NCBI GenBank assembly: GCA_900770865.1
Contig: CAAGLU010000151.1
Span: 1-19,134, forward strand
Reading direction: 5' to 3'
From: an uncultured Atopobiaceae bacterium
GTDB lineage: Bacteria > Actinomycetota > Coriobacteriia > Coriobacteriales > Atopobiaceae
DNA: 19,134 nt
The translations under genes were made by a program, and so were the position numbers. The notes under the pieces were generated by a model that was not told where the DNA came from, did no database searches, and was given only the letters and a program-made list of their open reading frames with translations. This document shows, piece by piece, positions 1 through 7,897 of the stretch; position 1 is the first letter of the stretch, and every line of letters begins with the position of its first letter.

Positions 1-50
1 ACGGGCTGGTCCTTGAGGTGCATCTGCACCCTGGTCTTCTTCTTGAACAT
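1..50 (-). CDS. Start of the next opp gene, probably the transporter ATPase (partial)
   Basis: Only the first 16 codons are visible before the window ends. They begin MFKKKTRVQMHLKDQP, reading leftwards from an ATG at 50-48. The start lies 3 nt after the stop of the permease gene. In opp/dpp operons the gene after the second permease is normally the OppD/DppD ATP-binding protein, and a short basic leader before the Walker domain would fit. No Walker motif can be seen, so the assignment rests on position only. An alternative ATG at 23-21 (residue 10) is preceded by a CAGGG-like ribosome site and could be the true start. Confidence 0.5.
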   Translation of the reverse strand, partial: MFKKKTRVQMHLKDQP

Positions 51-53
51 GGC

Positions 54-989
54 TTATGCATCCTTCATCTTGACGTCGAGGGCATCGCGCAGACCGTCGC
101 CCAGGAGGGTGAAGGCAAGCACTGTGGTGAGAATTGCAAGGCCAGGCATGAGCATGAGCCAGGGCTGCGTGGCGAGGTACTGCTGCCCGTCCTGAATCAT
201 GATGCCCCAGGAGGGGTTGGGCGGCGTGACGCCCATGCCCAGGTAGGACAGGGCGGCCTCGGTGAGGATGGCGCCACCGATGTTCATCGTGGCATAGACC
301 ACGATGGACGCGACCGAGTTGGGGAAGATGTGACGCGCGATGATGCGGGCGTCTGACGCGCCCATGGCGCGCGCCGCGTCAACGTAGTCGTTCTCCTTGA
401 CGGAAAGGATTGCCGAGCGGAACACACGGGCAATCGACGGCCATCCCAAGATGCCGATTGCGATAAACACGTTCTGGATGCCCTGGCCAATGACGGCGAG
501 AAGGACGATCACGAAGAGCGTGTACGGGAAGGCAAGGAATATGTCTGCCAACCTCATGATGATCGTGTCCCAGATGCCCCCGTAGTAGGCGGCAAGCGCG
601 CCCATGATGAGGCCGAGCACGGTCGAGATGGCAGTTGCCAGCACGCCAACGGTGAGCGAGACCCTGGAGCCGTAGATGACACGGCACAGGACGTCACGGC
701 CAAGGGCGTCGGTGCCAAAGGGGTGCTCGGCAGACGGCGGCAGCCTTGACATAGTTGCCGACACGGTGGTGTCCGTCTCGGTGGGCGAACCGAGCCACTG
801 CGGCACCCAGAGGTCTGCCGTAATGGCAATCACGACGATGATGGCAATCCAGATGATGGCTATGACAGCCAGCCTGTTCCTTCGCAGCCTGTGCCATGCG
901 TCGCTCCAGAGCGTGCGCGAGGGTGCGCTCTCCTGAGCATTCTCGTTGGCATCAACGGTCTTCTCGGGTTCCATATCCTTATTCTCCAT
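54..989 (-). CDS. oppC: Oligopeptide/dipeptide ABC transporter permease (OppC/DppC family)
   Basis: This is the second inner-membrane permease of a peptide importer; it forms the channel together with the upstream OppB-like protein. The predicted protein is 311 aa. It has a charged N-terminus, a first membrane helix at about residues 37-58, and a periplasmic stretch containing HPFGTDALGRDV, the OppC-family signature. The binding-protein-dependent transport domain follows, with the EAA-loop equivalent DYVDAARAMGASDARI, which docks on the ATPase. I chose the ATG at 989 (MENKDMEPEK) because AGGGAGGTGG sits just upstream at about 994-1003. The reading frame stays open to 1028, but that extension runs into the end of oppB and has no better ribosome site. 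oppB ends 13 nt upstream, so translation is probably coupled. The substrate cannot be told from sequence. Confidence 0.93.
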   Translation of the reverse strand: MENKDMEPEKTVDANENAQESAPSRTLWSDAWHRLRRNRLAVIAIIWIAIIVVIAITADLWVPQWLGSPTETDTTVSATMSRLPPSAEHPFGTDALGRDVLCRVIYGSRVSLTVGVLATAISTVLGLIMGALAAYYGGIWDTIIMRLADIFLAFPYTLFVIVLLAVIGQGIQNVFIAIGILGWPSIARVFRSAILSVKENDYVDAARAMGASDARIIARHIFPNSVASIVVYATMNIGGAILTEAALSYLGMGVTPPNPSWGIMIQDGQQYLATQPWLMLMPGLAILTTVLAFTLLGDGLRDALDVKMKDA

Positions 990-1002
990 GGCAGCCACCT
1001 CC

Positions 1003-2040
1003 CTACGCCTTGTCCTTGGGTGCGCCATACCTGATGCGAGGATCGAGGAAGGCGTAGCTGATGTCCACGATGAGGTTGATGAGCATGACGACGACCACGA
1101 TCACGGTGACGCCACCCATGACGATGGGCCAGTCTCGCTGCGTGATTGCCTGGTAGATCTCATTGCCAACGCCGGGCCAGTTGAAGACCGTCTCGGTAAG
1201 GATGGCGCCCGAGAGCATGGAGCCAAAGTCGATGCCGATGTAGGTAACAACGGGGATAAGGGCGTTCTTGAGCGCGTGATGGAAGATCACGTAGCGACGG
1301 GAGCAACCCTTGGCGCGCGCGGTGCGAATGTAGTCCTGGTTCATGACCTCAAGCAGCTGCGAGCGCATGATGCGGGCGGCATAGGCGGTGGAGACGGACG
1401 CGAGCGTGATGGCGGGGAGGATGTAGTAGACCCAGTCCTCAAACTCGCCGTTGACACCACCGGCACCCGAGATGGGCAGGTACCAACCGCCGTCGGTCCA
1501 CTGCTTCATCCAGACGCCAAAGAAAAGCTGCAGGAGCATGCCCAACCAGAATGCCGGCATGGCAACCATGATCGAGGTGATGAGCGTTACGAAGATGTCC
1601 CAGAAGGAGTATCTCTTGATGGCGGATATCATTCCCGCGCCTATGCCCACCACCGCCTCGAGAATGATTGCCACCACGGCCAATCGCACGGTATATGGGT
1701 ACTTCTGGGCCAGGATGTCGCTCACCGCAAGCGAGCGCTTGTACGAGGTGCCCAGGTCGCCGTGGAGCAGGTTCCAGAGGTACGTGCCGTACTGCTGGAT
1801 CAGAGGCGTTGGGATTGCCTCGCCGTTCTCGTCAAGCTGGGGGCTACCGTCATCATTGGTGAGGATGAGTCCGTGCTGCGCCTTGATGGCCAGCTCGGTC
1901 TCGGGAGACATGGCCTTGTCGCCGGCGATGAGCTTGATTGGGTCGCCGGGCACGACGTTCTGGAGCAGGAACATGATGATGGTGACGCCCAGGAAGACGG
2001 GGATGAACTGCAGGACTCGCTTGACTATGTACTTGCCCAT
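1003..2040 (-). CDS. oppB: Oligopeptide/dipeptide ABC transporter permease (OppB/DppB family)
   Basis: This is the first permease of the peptide importer, 345 aa. The N-terminus MGKYIVKRVLQFIPVFLGVT with the following hydrophobic helix and NVVPGDP is the OppB/DppB entry motif. A long extracytoplasmic segment (about residues 40-125) ends in the family-typical GDLGTSYK. The C-terminal half carries the transport domain, with the EAA-loop equivalent YIRTARAKGCSRRYVIFHHA and the closing DPRIRYG. The ATG at 2040 is preceded by GGGAG at a sensible distance. The gene lies 131 nt downstream of the binding-protein gene, with a strong hairpin in the gap, and 13 nt upstream of oppC. The acidic, polar insert near residues 60-80 (TNDDGSPQLDENGE) lies in the outer loop and varies in this family. 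Confidence 0.94.
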   Translation of the reverse strand: MGKYIVKRVLQFIPVFLGVTIIMFLLQNVVPGDPIKLIAGDKAMSPETELAIKAQHGLILTNDDGSPQLDENGEAIPTPLIQQYGTYLWNLLHGDLGTSYKRSLAVSDILAQKYPYTVRLAVVAIILEAVVGIGAGMISAIKRYSFWDIFVTLITSIMVAMPAFWLGMLLQLFFGVWMKQWTDGGWYLPISGAGGVNGEFEDWVYYILPAITLASVSTAYAARIMRSQLLEVMNQDYIRTARAKGCSRRYVIFHHALKNALIPVVTYIGIDFGSMLSGAILTETVFNWPGVGNEIYQAITQRDWPIVMGGVTVIVVVVMLINLIVDISYAFLDPRIRYGAPKDKA

Positions 2041-2098
2041 GAAAGCTCCCGTTATCTGCCTGACATTACCTAACCGGACGTAGTCCCTCCCCTACCAA

Positions 2099-2130
2099 CG
2101 GACGGGACGCCCCCGTGGACGTCCCGTCCG
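2099..2130 (-). promoter_or_regulatory. Intra-operon hairpin between oppA and oppB
   Basis: Arms 2099-2109 (CGGACGGGACG) and 2120-2130 (CGTCCCGTCCG) form a perfect 11-bp stem with a 10-nt loop. On the transcribed strand no U-run follows; GGTAGGGGAGG comes after it instead, so this is not a classical terminator. A stable 3' stem behind the binding-protein gene fits the known pattern in which such stems protect the upstream mRNA and let the lipoprotein be made in excess over the permeases. The role is inference; the stem is seen directly. Confidence 0.75.
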
Positions 2131-2171
2131 ACAAGTGATAGAGCAGATGACTCACACCCGGAGTGAAACCG

Positions 2172-3857
2172 TTACGCCTTCTTCTCGGCGATCTCGACGT
2201 GGTTGCGACGGCCAGCGTCGAAGTAGTAGCTCAGCATGCTGTCCGAGGCCACCGTGAGGTGCGAGTAGTACATGATGGGCGCGCAGGGGCAAGCCTCGCC
2301 GATAAGCGAGTCGACCTCCTTCATGGCCTCGACGCGCTGCGCGTCGTCGACCGTGGAGCGGGCTGCGTCGAGCTTGGCGTCGACGGTCGCATCCGAGAAG
2401 CCAGACATGTTGTCCCCCGAGCCGGAGCGGAAGAGCGAGTACAGGAAGTTGTCCGCGATGGGGTAGTCGGCGGTCCAGCCAAGACGGCCGGACTGGAAGT
2501 TGCCGCTGCGGTAGTCCTGGAGGATCGTGGACCACTCGCGAGTGTCAGACGTGGCGTCAATACCCACGGCCTGCAGGTCGGCCTGAACCATCTGCATGAT
2601 CTCCTTGTGGCCGCCCTCGGGGTTGTAGGAGAGCTGGATGGAGATGCCACGGCTGCCGGAAGCGTCGGCAGGGTAGTTCTTGTCGAGGAGCTCGACGGCG
2701 GCGTCCTTGTCGTAGTGGGCGTACGGCCAGGCGTTCTCGACGTAGCCATCAAGCGCGGGCGGAAGGATGTCGGAGGCAGGCTGGCGGATGCCGTTGAACA
2801 GCGTGTCAACGATGGCCTGACGGTTGATGGCCAGCGAGATAGCCTTGCGGACGTCAACGTCCTGCAGCACGGAGTCCTTGACGTTGAAGAGCAGGTAGTA
2901 GGTGGCGAGCTCGGCGCCCGTCAGGACCTGCTTGGAAGGCGTGGCGGTATAGCCGTCGTCAGACTGGCCGTACTGGCTGATGGCATCTGCGATCTGTGCC
3001 GAGGGGACCTCGGAGATGTCGTAGTTACCGGCCTGGAACTCGCGGTACGCGGTCTCGACGTCCTTCTGGATGTTGTACTGGATGGCTGCGACCTTGGGCT
3101 TGTCAGAGCCGTTGTAGTCCTCGAAGCGCTTGAGGTTGATGTACTGGCCATCGACCCAGGAGCCGTCCATCTGGAAGGGGCCATTGCCGATAGGGGCGGT
3201 GTAGAAGGAATCGGGGTCGTCGACCGCGGCCTGAGGAGCCGGAGCCAGAGCAGGGTGCGCGGCAACGTAGGGGAAGTCGGCGTAGGAGGAGGTCAGGTTG
3301 ACCACGAAGGTGTAGTCATCGGGGCACTCGAGGCCGGAGAAGTCGTCGGTCTCGCCAGCCAGGACCTCATCGTGACCCTTCACGAGACCCAGGTGATAGT
3401 CGAGGACGCCGGCGGACTTGACACCGTAGGTGGGGCTCACGACACGGGTCCAACCGCGCTTGAAGTCCTTGGAGGTCACGGGATCGCCGTTGTGGAACTT
3501 GGCGCCCTCACGCAGGTGGAAAGTGAACTGGGTAGCGTCGTCATTGGCCTCCCAGGAGTCGGCCGCGTTGGGCTTCAAGGTGTCAGTCTGGAAGTCATAG
3601 TCGGTGAGCGAGTCGAACAGCATGTAGCCAACCTGCGTGCCCTGGTCCTCGTTCAGGTTGTAGTGATCGATGCAATCCGGGTTGCTGATGTAGTACTTGA
3701 CGGTGGCGTTCTCGTCGTACGACGCGGAGCCGTCACCAGAAGTGCCCGCAGAAGCGCTGGAGTCGTCCTTCTTGCCGCAGCCGGCGAGGGCCGCAAGCGC
3801 GCTGGCGGCGAGGCCGCCCTTCACGAAGCCACGCCTTGTCACACTGTTCTGTGCCAT
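2172..3857 (-). CDS. oppA: Peptide ABC transporter substrate-binding lipoprotein (SBP family 5, OppA/DppA-like)
   Basis: This is the extracytoplasmic receptor that captures peptides and delivers them to the OppB/OppC channel. The protein is 561 aa. Residues 1-27 form a lipoprotein signal peptide with a twin-arginine motif, TRRGFVK (residues 7-13), a hydrophobic Ala/Leu stretch and the lipobox LAGC, with Cys27 as the lipidation site. A Ser/Gly/Ala-rich linker follows. The mature domain has family-5 landmarks: a 'FHLREGAKFHNGDPVTSKDF' block near residue 110 and, towards the C-terminus, a 'GRLGWTADYP' block. I chose the ATG at 3857 because AAGGAGGAGAA (3861-3871) lies directly upstream; the open frame to 3926 has no comparable site. 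It is the first gene of the operon. The ligand cannot be inferred beyond a peptide-like compound. Confidence 0.93.
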   Translation of the reverse strand: MAQNSVTRRGFVKGGLAASALAALAGCGKKDDSSASAGTSGDGSASYDENATVKYYISNPDCIDHYNLNEDQGTQVGYMLFDSLTDYDFQTDTLKPNAADSWEANDDATQFTFHLREGAKFHNGDPVTSKDFKRGWTRVVSPTYGVKSAGVLDYHLGLVKGHDEVLAGETDDFSGLECPDDYTFVVNLTSSYADFPYVAAHPALAPAPQAAVDDPDSFYTAPIGNGPFQMDGSWVDGQYINLKRFEDYNGSDKPKVAAIQYNIQKDVETAYREFQAGNYDISEVPSAQIADAISQYGQSDDGYTATPSKQVLTGAELATYYLLFNVKDSVLQDVDVRKAISLAINRQAIVDTLFNGIRQPASDILPPALDGYVENAWPYAHYDKDAAVELLDKNYPADASGSRGISIQLSYNPEGGHKEIMQMVQADLQAVGIDATSDTREWSTILQDYRSGNFQSGRLGWTADYPIADNFLYSLFRSGSGDNMSGFSDATVDAKLDAARSTVDDAQRVEAMKEVDSLIGEACPCAPIMYYSHLTVASDSMLSYYFDAGRRNHVEIAEKKA

Positions 3858-3883
3858 ACGTTCTCCTCCTTGTTCCCCTGCGA

Positions 3884-3902
3884 CTGCCACACCATGTGGC
3901 AG
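3884..3902 (-). promoter_or_regulatory. Leader hairpin upstream of oppA
   Basis: CTGCCACA (3884-3891) and TGTGGCAG (3895-3902) form a perfect 8-bp inverted repeat with a 3-nt loop, 12 nt upstream of the oppA ribosome site. It could be an mRNA stem or a DNA operator for a dimeric regulator. A second, shorter palindrome, AGCTTGTAAGCT, lies at 3988-3999. No known operator consensus is recognised in either. Confidence 0.5.
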
Positions 3903-4019
3903 CCGTCCCGCGAGGCAAGGTCCCATCCCCCACCTCGGCCTTCCAAACTGTAAGCCTTAACCGGAGCGTACGTGGAAAAACACCGGTAGCTTGTAAGCTG
4001 TTGTAACCGTAACGACGCG

Positions 4020-4047
4020 ATTAGACACAGACCGAAACAAAGGGTAA
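4020..4047 (-). promoter_or_regulatory. Candidate promoter of the opp operon
   Basis: On the minus strand TTACCC (4047-4042) and TCTAAT (4025-4020) are 16 nt apart, in an AT-richer stretch between the secG terminator and oppA. The -10 matches TATAAT at five of six positions, but the -35 is poor. A promoter is needed somewhere here because a strong terminator precedes it. The exact site is a guess. It implies a leader of about 150 nt. Confidence 0.25.
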
Positions 4048-4089
4048 TAGAATCACGTTATTTTATCGCAGAATTAGGACGCCTTATAT

Positions 4090-4121
4090 AAAAAACGGCG
4101 GAGCGTCCGAACGCTCCGCCG
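4090..4121 (-). terminator. Intrinsic terminator after secG
   Basis: CGGCGGAGCGT (4096-4106) pairs perfectly with ACGCTCCGCCG (4111-4121) around a CCGA tetraloop. On the minus strand the stem is followed at once by TTTTTT (4095-4090), a textbook rho-independent terminator. It lies 31 nt after the secG stop and closes the gap-pgk-tpiA-secG region. Confidence 0.93.
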
Positions 4122-4152
4122 ACCTGCGATTTATTGCGAAAAAGTAGTGTCG

Positions 4153-4416
4153 CTACCCCACAGAGATGCCAAGCGTGGCCGTGGGGAAGGTGATGGCCAT
4201 CACAATCACGCACACAATGAAGATCGTGGTGGTGATCACGGTGAGGCGATCGAGGTTCTTCTCCCAGATGCCCGAGCCGGCCGAGGCGTTGTAGAGCGAG
4301 GAGGCAATCATGTCCGAGACGCCCGTGCCCTTGCCAGAGTGCATGAGCACCAGGATGACGGTGAGAATGCCGGACAGGAAGAGCAGAACGAGGAGGATGA
4401 CGTTAAGGACGTTCAT
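4153..4416 (-). CDS. secG: Preprotein translocase subunit SecG
   Basis: SecG is the small accessory membrane subunit of the SecYEG channel. The 87-aa product has the expected plan: a first helix at about residues 4-25, a Gly/Ser-rich cytoplasmic loop with HSGKGTGVSDM and SGIWEKNLDRLT, and a second helix at about residues 58-76. This loop (Gly-rich, then E-x-x-L-x-R-x-T) is the SecG hallmark. AAAGGAG lies about 11 nt upstream of the ATG at 4416. Position next to tpiA matches the actinobacterial gap-pgk-tpiA-secG order. A terminator lies between tpiA and secG, so secG probably has its own promoter or depends on read-through. A second terminator follows it. Confidence 0.93.
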   Translation of the reverse strand: MNVLNVILLVLLFLSGILTVILVLMHSGKGTGVSDMIASSLYNASAGSGIWEKNLDRLTVITTTIFIVCVIVMAITFPTATLGISVG

Positions 4417-4465
4417 CTGGCAGCGGCTCCTTTAGAGACAATCGGTCAGAAAGCAAACAGCATGT

Positions 4466-4474
4466 AGGATAGCA
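4466..4474 (-). promoter_or_regulatory. Candidate extended -10 element for secG
   Basis: The minus strand reads TGC (4474-4472) then TATCCT (4471-4466), an extended -10-like element about 50 nt upstream of the secG start. No convincing -35 is present. It is listed because the tpiA terminator just upstream makes a separate secG promoter likely. Confidence 0.22.
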
Positions 4475-4523
4475 TAGGCAGGCTGCGGAAACGCCACCAT
4501 TCTCCCTTTCCACAACCGAGAAG

Positions 4524-4557
4524 AAAACGACCCCGGCACCTCCTGGCACCGGGGTCG
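4524..4557 (-). terminator. Intrinsic terminator after tpiA
   Basis: CGACCCCGG (4528-4536) and CCGGGGTCG (4549-4557) form a perfect 9-bp GC-rich stem with a 12-nt loop. On the minus strand the stem is followed by TTTTCTTCT. It lies 31 nt after the tpiA stop. Confidence 0.9.
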
Positions 4558-4588
4558 AATGAGGCAAAGAGAAACTTCCCTTGTCTCA

Positions 4589-5356
4589 CTACGCCATTGC
4601 GCTGCGGACCATGGCAGCGAAGCTATCAGCCTTGAGCGAGGCGCCGCCGACGAGCGCACCGTCAACGTCCTCCTTCTCAAGGAAGCCGCCAACGTTCTCG
4701 GGCTTAGCGGAGCCACCGTAAAGGATGCGGATGCCATCGGCCGTCTCCTGGCCAAAGATCTCGGCCAGGGTCTTGCGGATGGCGCCGCAGACCTCCTCGG
4801 CGTCGTCAGCCGTAGCGGTCTTGCCGGTGCCGATGGCCCAGATGGGCTCGTAGGCAACCACGTACTTGGAGGGGTCATCGATCGTGAGGCCCTCGGTGTC
4901 CTTCTTGATCTGCTCGACCACGAACTCGACGTGCTTGCCGGCCTCGCGGACCTCGAGGGACTCGCCGCAGCAGGAGATGGGGACGATGCCGTGGGCCATA
5001 AGGGCCTTGGCCTTCTTGTTGATGTCCTCGTCCGTCTCGCCAAAGTAGCCACGACGCTCGGAGTGGCCGATGATGCAGTAGGTAGCACCAACGGCGGTAA
5101 TCATGTCAGGAGCGGTCTCGCCCGTGTAGGCGCCCTTCTCCTCCCAGTAGACGTTCTGGACACCCACGGCGATGGGTGCATTGGCCTGCTGGATAACCTC
5201 GGCGACGCCCTTGACGTCGATAGCGGGCGGGCAGACAACAACGTCCACCGAGCCGGTGCCGTCCTTGAGCTCGTCGACCAGACCCTGTGCGAGAACAACG
5301 CCCTCGTCGTAGGTCTTGTTCATCTTCCAGTTGCCAGCGATCATCCTGTTACGCAT
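4589..5356 (-). CDS. tpiA: Triose-phosphate isomerase
   Basis: This cytosolic TIM-barrel enzyme interconverts dihydroxyacetone phosphate and glyceraldehyde 3-phosphate. At 255 aa it has normal length. Visible active-site elements are AGNWKMN (Asn9, Lys11), IIGHSERR (His98, the electrophile), AYEPIWAIGTGKTA (Glu170, the catalytic base, followed by the phosphate-gripping loop 6) and ILYGGSAKPEN near residue 211. All key residues are present. The start at 5356 overlaps the end of pgk by 8 nt, which suggests translational coupling. GGAGG lies about 12-16 nt upstream. The internal ATG at residue 5 would trim the conserved N-terminus only slightly, so the first ATG is preferred. A strong terminator follows the gene. 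Confidence 0.97.
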   Translation of the reverse strand: MRNRMIAGNWKMNKTYDEGVVLAQGLVDELKDGTGSVDVVVCPPAIDVKGVAEVIQQANAPIAVGVQNVYWEEKGAYTGETAPDMITAVGATYCIIGHSERRGYFGETDEDINKKAKALMAHGIVPISCCGESLEVREAGKHVEFVVEQIKKDTEGLTIDDPSKYVVAYEPIWAIGTGKTATADDAEEVCGAIRKTLAEIFGQETADGIRILYGGSAKPENVGGFLEKEDVDGALVGGASLKADSFAAMVRSAMA

Positions 5357-6548
5357 CGAGAAGCGCCTCCACTCCAGGAAGAGCCTTGCCCTCGACGAGC
5401 TCCATCGAGGCGCCGCCGCCCGTGGAGATCCAGCTCATCTTGGGAGCCAGGCCAAACTTATTGATTGCGGCCACGGAGTCGCCACCGCCGATGATGGAGG
5501 TGCCACCATTGGCCTTGACCTCGGCGACAGCCTCGGCAACGGCCTTGGTGCCGTCAGCGAACTCGTCCTTCTCGAAGACGCCCATGGGGCCGTTCCAGAA
5601 GACGGTCTTGGCGCCCTTGATGGCCTCGGCGTAAAGCTCGCGGGTCTTGGTTCCAATGTCCATACCCATGCGGTCATCGGGGATCTTGTTGGAGTCGACG
5701 ACCTCCTTGACGGTGGGGTTGTCGAAGTCGTCGGTGACCACGTTGTCGACCGGCAGGAGCAGCTTGACGCCCTTGTCCTCGGCCTTCTTGAGGAGCTTCT
5801 TGGCCTCGTCGACGTAGTCAGGCTCCTGCAGCGAGGTACCCACGGTGTAGCCCTGGGCCAGGAAGAAGGTGTAGGCCATGCCGCCACCAACAATGAGGGT
5901 GTCGGCGGAGTCAATCAGGCGATCGAGAACGGTGATCTTGGAGGAAACCTTGGAGCCACCGACGATGGCGACGAACGGACGCTCGGGCTCGGCGAAGATC
6001 GACGTAAGGGTGTCGACCTCCTTCTCGAGCAGGAAGCCGGCGACGGCGGGAATGTAGGCGGCGGGGCCAACCACGGAGCCCTGCGCGCGGTGCGCGGTGC
6101 CAAAGGCGTCGAGCACGAAGATGTCGCCGTAGGAGGCGAGCTTCTTGGCGATCTCGGGGTCGTTCTTCTTCTCGCGCTTGTCGAAGCGGACGTTCTCGAG
6201 GACCAGGATGTCGCCAGGCTTGACCTCGGCAACGGCGGCTGCGGCCTTCTCGCCGTAGGTGTCGTCGACGAACTTCACGTCATAGCCGGTGAGCTCGGCG
6301 AGCTTCTCGGCGGCGGGCTTGAGCGAGAGCTCGGGCTCGGGGCCGTCGCCCTTGGGGCGGCCGAGGTGGCTCATGAGCACGATGCCGGCACCGTGCTCCT
6401 TGAGGTACTTGATGGTGGGGATGGCGGCCTTGATGCGCGTGTCGTCGGTGACAACGCCATCCTTCAGGGGCACGTTGAAGTCGACGCGCTCGAGGACGCG
6501 CTTGCCCTCGACGTCGATGTCGCGAACGGTCTTCTTGGTGAAAGCCAT
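5349..6548 (-). CDS. pgk: Phosphoglycerate kinase
   Basis: Pgk transfers the acyl phosphate of 1,3-bisphosphoglycerate to ADP, the first ATP-yielding step of lower glycolysis. The 399-aa product is full length. Substrate-binding motifs are VDFNVPLKDG and DDTRIKAA near the N-terminus and SHLGRPKG near residue 60. Nucleotide-side motifs are GGSKVSSKI, GGGMAYTF and, near the C-terminus, GGGDSVAA followed by STGGGASMELVEGK. The ATG at 6548 is preceded by AAGGAG with 5-nt spacing; a GTG two codons upstream is possible but lies too close to the same ribosome site. It follows gap, from which a terminator separates it, and overlaps tpiA by 8 nt. Confidence 0.97.
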   Translation of the reverse strand: MAFTKKTVRDIDVEGKRVLERVDFNVPLKDGVVTDDTRIKAAIPTIKYLKEHGAGIVLMSHLGRPKGDGPEPELSLKPAAEKLAELTGYDVKFVDDTYGEKAAAAVAEVKPGDILVLENVRFDKREKKNDPEIAKKLASYGDIFVLDAFGTAHRAQGSVVGPAAYIPAVAGFLLEKEVDTLTSIFAEPERPFVAIVGGSKVSSKITVLDRLIDSADTLIVGGGMAYTFFLAQGYTVGTSLQEPDYVDEAKKLLKKAEDKGVKLLLPVDNVVTDDFDNPTVKEVVDSNKIPDDRMGMDIGTKTRELYAEAIKGAKTVFWNGPMGVFEKDEFADGTKAVAEAVAEVKANGGTSIIGGGDSVAAINKFGLAPKMSWISTGGGASMELVEGKALPGVEALLDA

Positions 6549-6575
6549 GTTCACTCCTTATTGTCGATACGTGCA

Positions 6576-6621
6576 AAGAAAAGGGGCGCGGCCGCGGCCC
6601 GAAAGCTGCAAACCGCGCCCC
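6576..6621 (-). terminator. Intrinsic terminator between gap and pgk
   Basis: GGGGCGCGG (6583-6591) pairs with CCGCGCCCC (6613-6621), a perfect 9-bp stem around a 21-nt loop that itself contains the palindrome GCCGCGGC. On the minus strand TTTTCTTTG follows. It lies 24 nt after the gap stop and should at least attenuate transcription into pgk-tpiA, allowing gap to be expressed above the downstream genes. Confidence 0.82.
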
Positions 6622-6645
6622 ATAGTTACCTCACCGAAGCGTCGA

Positions 6646-7671
6646 CTAGGCGACGAACTTCTCGAAGTACTTGATGGTGCGGACCATCTGAGAGGTGAAG
6701 GAGTTCTCGTTGTCGTACCAAGAGGTGACCTGGACGAGGCTCTGACCGTTGCCCAGCGGGTTGACCATGGTCTGAGTGGCGTCGAAGAGCGAGCCGTAGG
6801 TCATGCCGACGATGTCGCGAGAAACGATCTGGTCCTCGTTGTAGCCAAAGGTCTCGGGAATCTGCTCAGAGTAGGCCTTCATCGCGGCGTTGACGCCCTC
6901 GACGGTGACCTCCTTGTTGACCACAGCGTAGAGGTTGGTAAGGGAGCCGGTGGGCGTAGGAACGCGCTGAGCAGCGCCGATGAGCTTGCCGTTGAGCTCG
7001 GGGAGCACGAGGCCGATGGCCTTGGCAGCACCAGTGGTGTTGGGGACGATGTTCTCCGCGCCGGCACGGCTACGACGGAAGTTGCCCTTGCGCTGCGGGC
7101 CGTCGAGGATCATCTGGTCGCCGGTGTAGGCGTGGATGGTGGTCATGATGCCGGAGACGATGGGGGCGTAGTCGTTCAGGCCCTTGGCCATAGGAGCGAG
7201 GCAGTTGGTGGTGCAGGAGGCGGCGGAGATGATGTCGTCGTCGGCGGTCAGCGTCTCGTGGTTGACGTTGTAGACGATGGTCTTGAGGTCAGAGCCCGCG
7301 GGAGCGGAGATGACGACCTTCTTGGCGCCAGCGTTGAGGTGGGCCTGGGACTTGGCCTTGGAGGTGTAGAAGCCGGTGCACTCGAGGACGACGTCGACGC
7401 CGAGCTCGCCCCAAGGCAGGTTGTTGGCGTCTGCCTCCTTGTAGATCTTGATGGTCTTGCCGTCAACGGTGATGGAGTCCTCACCAGCGGTGACCTCGTG
7501 ATCGCGGGAGTAGTTGCCCTGCGTGGAGTCGTACTTCAGCAGGTAGGCGAGCATCTCGGGAGAGGTAAGATCGTTGATGGCGACGATCTCGGAGCCCTCG
7601 TGACCGAACATCTGACGGAACGCCAGGCGACCGATGCGACCGAAGCCGTTGATTGCAACCTTAACTGCCAT
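6646..7671 (-). CDS. gap: Glyceraldehyde-3-phosphate dehydrogenase, type I (NAD-dependent)
   Basis: Gap oxidises and phosphorylates glyceraldehyde 3-phosphate to 1,3-bisphosphoglycerate with NAD+. The 341-aa product begins MAVKVAINGFGRIGRLAFRQ (Rossmann motif). An Asp at position 34 in AINDLT favours NAD over NADP. The catalytic site is SAASCTTNCLAP (Cys153), with His180 in TTIHAYTGDQ. The C-terminus SWYDNENSFTSQMV is typical. I chose the ATG at 7671 because AAAGGAG lies just upstream; the open frame continues to 7725 without a ribosome site. The promoter is probably in 7672-7860, where TAGAAT (7755-7750, minus strand) is a possible -10 without a clear -35. A terminator follows the gene. Confidence 0.97.
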   Translation of the reverse strand: MAVKVAINGFGRIGRLAFRQMFGHEGSEIVAINDLTSPEMLAYLLKYDSTQGNYSRDHEVTAGEDSITVDGKTIKIYKEADANNLPWGELGVDVVLECTGFYTSKAKSQAHLNAGAKKVVISAPAGSDLKTIVYNVNHETLTADDDIISAASCTTNCLAPMAKGLNDYAPIVSGIMTTIHAYTGDQMILDGPQRKGNFRRSRAGAENIVPNTTGAAKAIGLVLPELNGKLIGAAQRVPTPTGSLTNLYAVVNKEVTVEGVNAAMKAYSEQIPETFGYNEDQIVSRDIVGMTYGSLFDATQTMVNPLGNGQSLVQVTSWYDNENSFTSQMVRTIKYFEKFVA

Positions 7672-7860
7672 GCTTTCTCCTTTCGAGTGGCCGACGGGGC
7701 CTCCCCCCGACTGACCATGTAACAACGCCGAAACGTCATTGCTAGGGACATTCTACCGCACGTTTGCCAATCTAAAACGAGTAATCCGCAACGCTGGCAA
7801 AATTCTGGACGCATATCTGCGCAAAATATAGTATGTGCTGCAATCTACCTGCACTTTTAT

Positions 7861-7897
7861 GAGAAAGAACGACGATTTTCTGATGTGGAAACGTTCT
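7861..7897 (-). terminator. Possible weak terminator after whiA
   Basis: AGAACG (7866-7871) and CGTTCT (7892-7897) form a short 6-bp stem, with a 20-nt loop, that overlaps the whiA stop codon. On the minus strand TTCTCAT follows. The stem is weak and the U-run is interrupted, so transcription may continue from whiA into gap, as in related clusters. Confidence 0.3.

Noticed and set aside
946..2073. Long plus-strand open frame (375 codons) opposite oppB/oppC
   Set aside because: It is antisense to a clear permease, its sequence is rich in Asp/His/Gly/Val repeats typical of GC-rich shadow frames, and it has no recognisable domain. The same applies to plus-strand frames at 2163-3953, 5316-6674, 6289-7722, 12314-13810 and 14448-15953.
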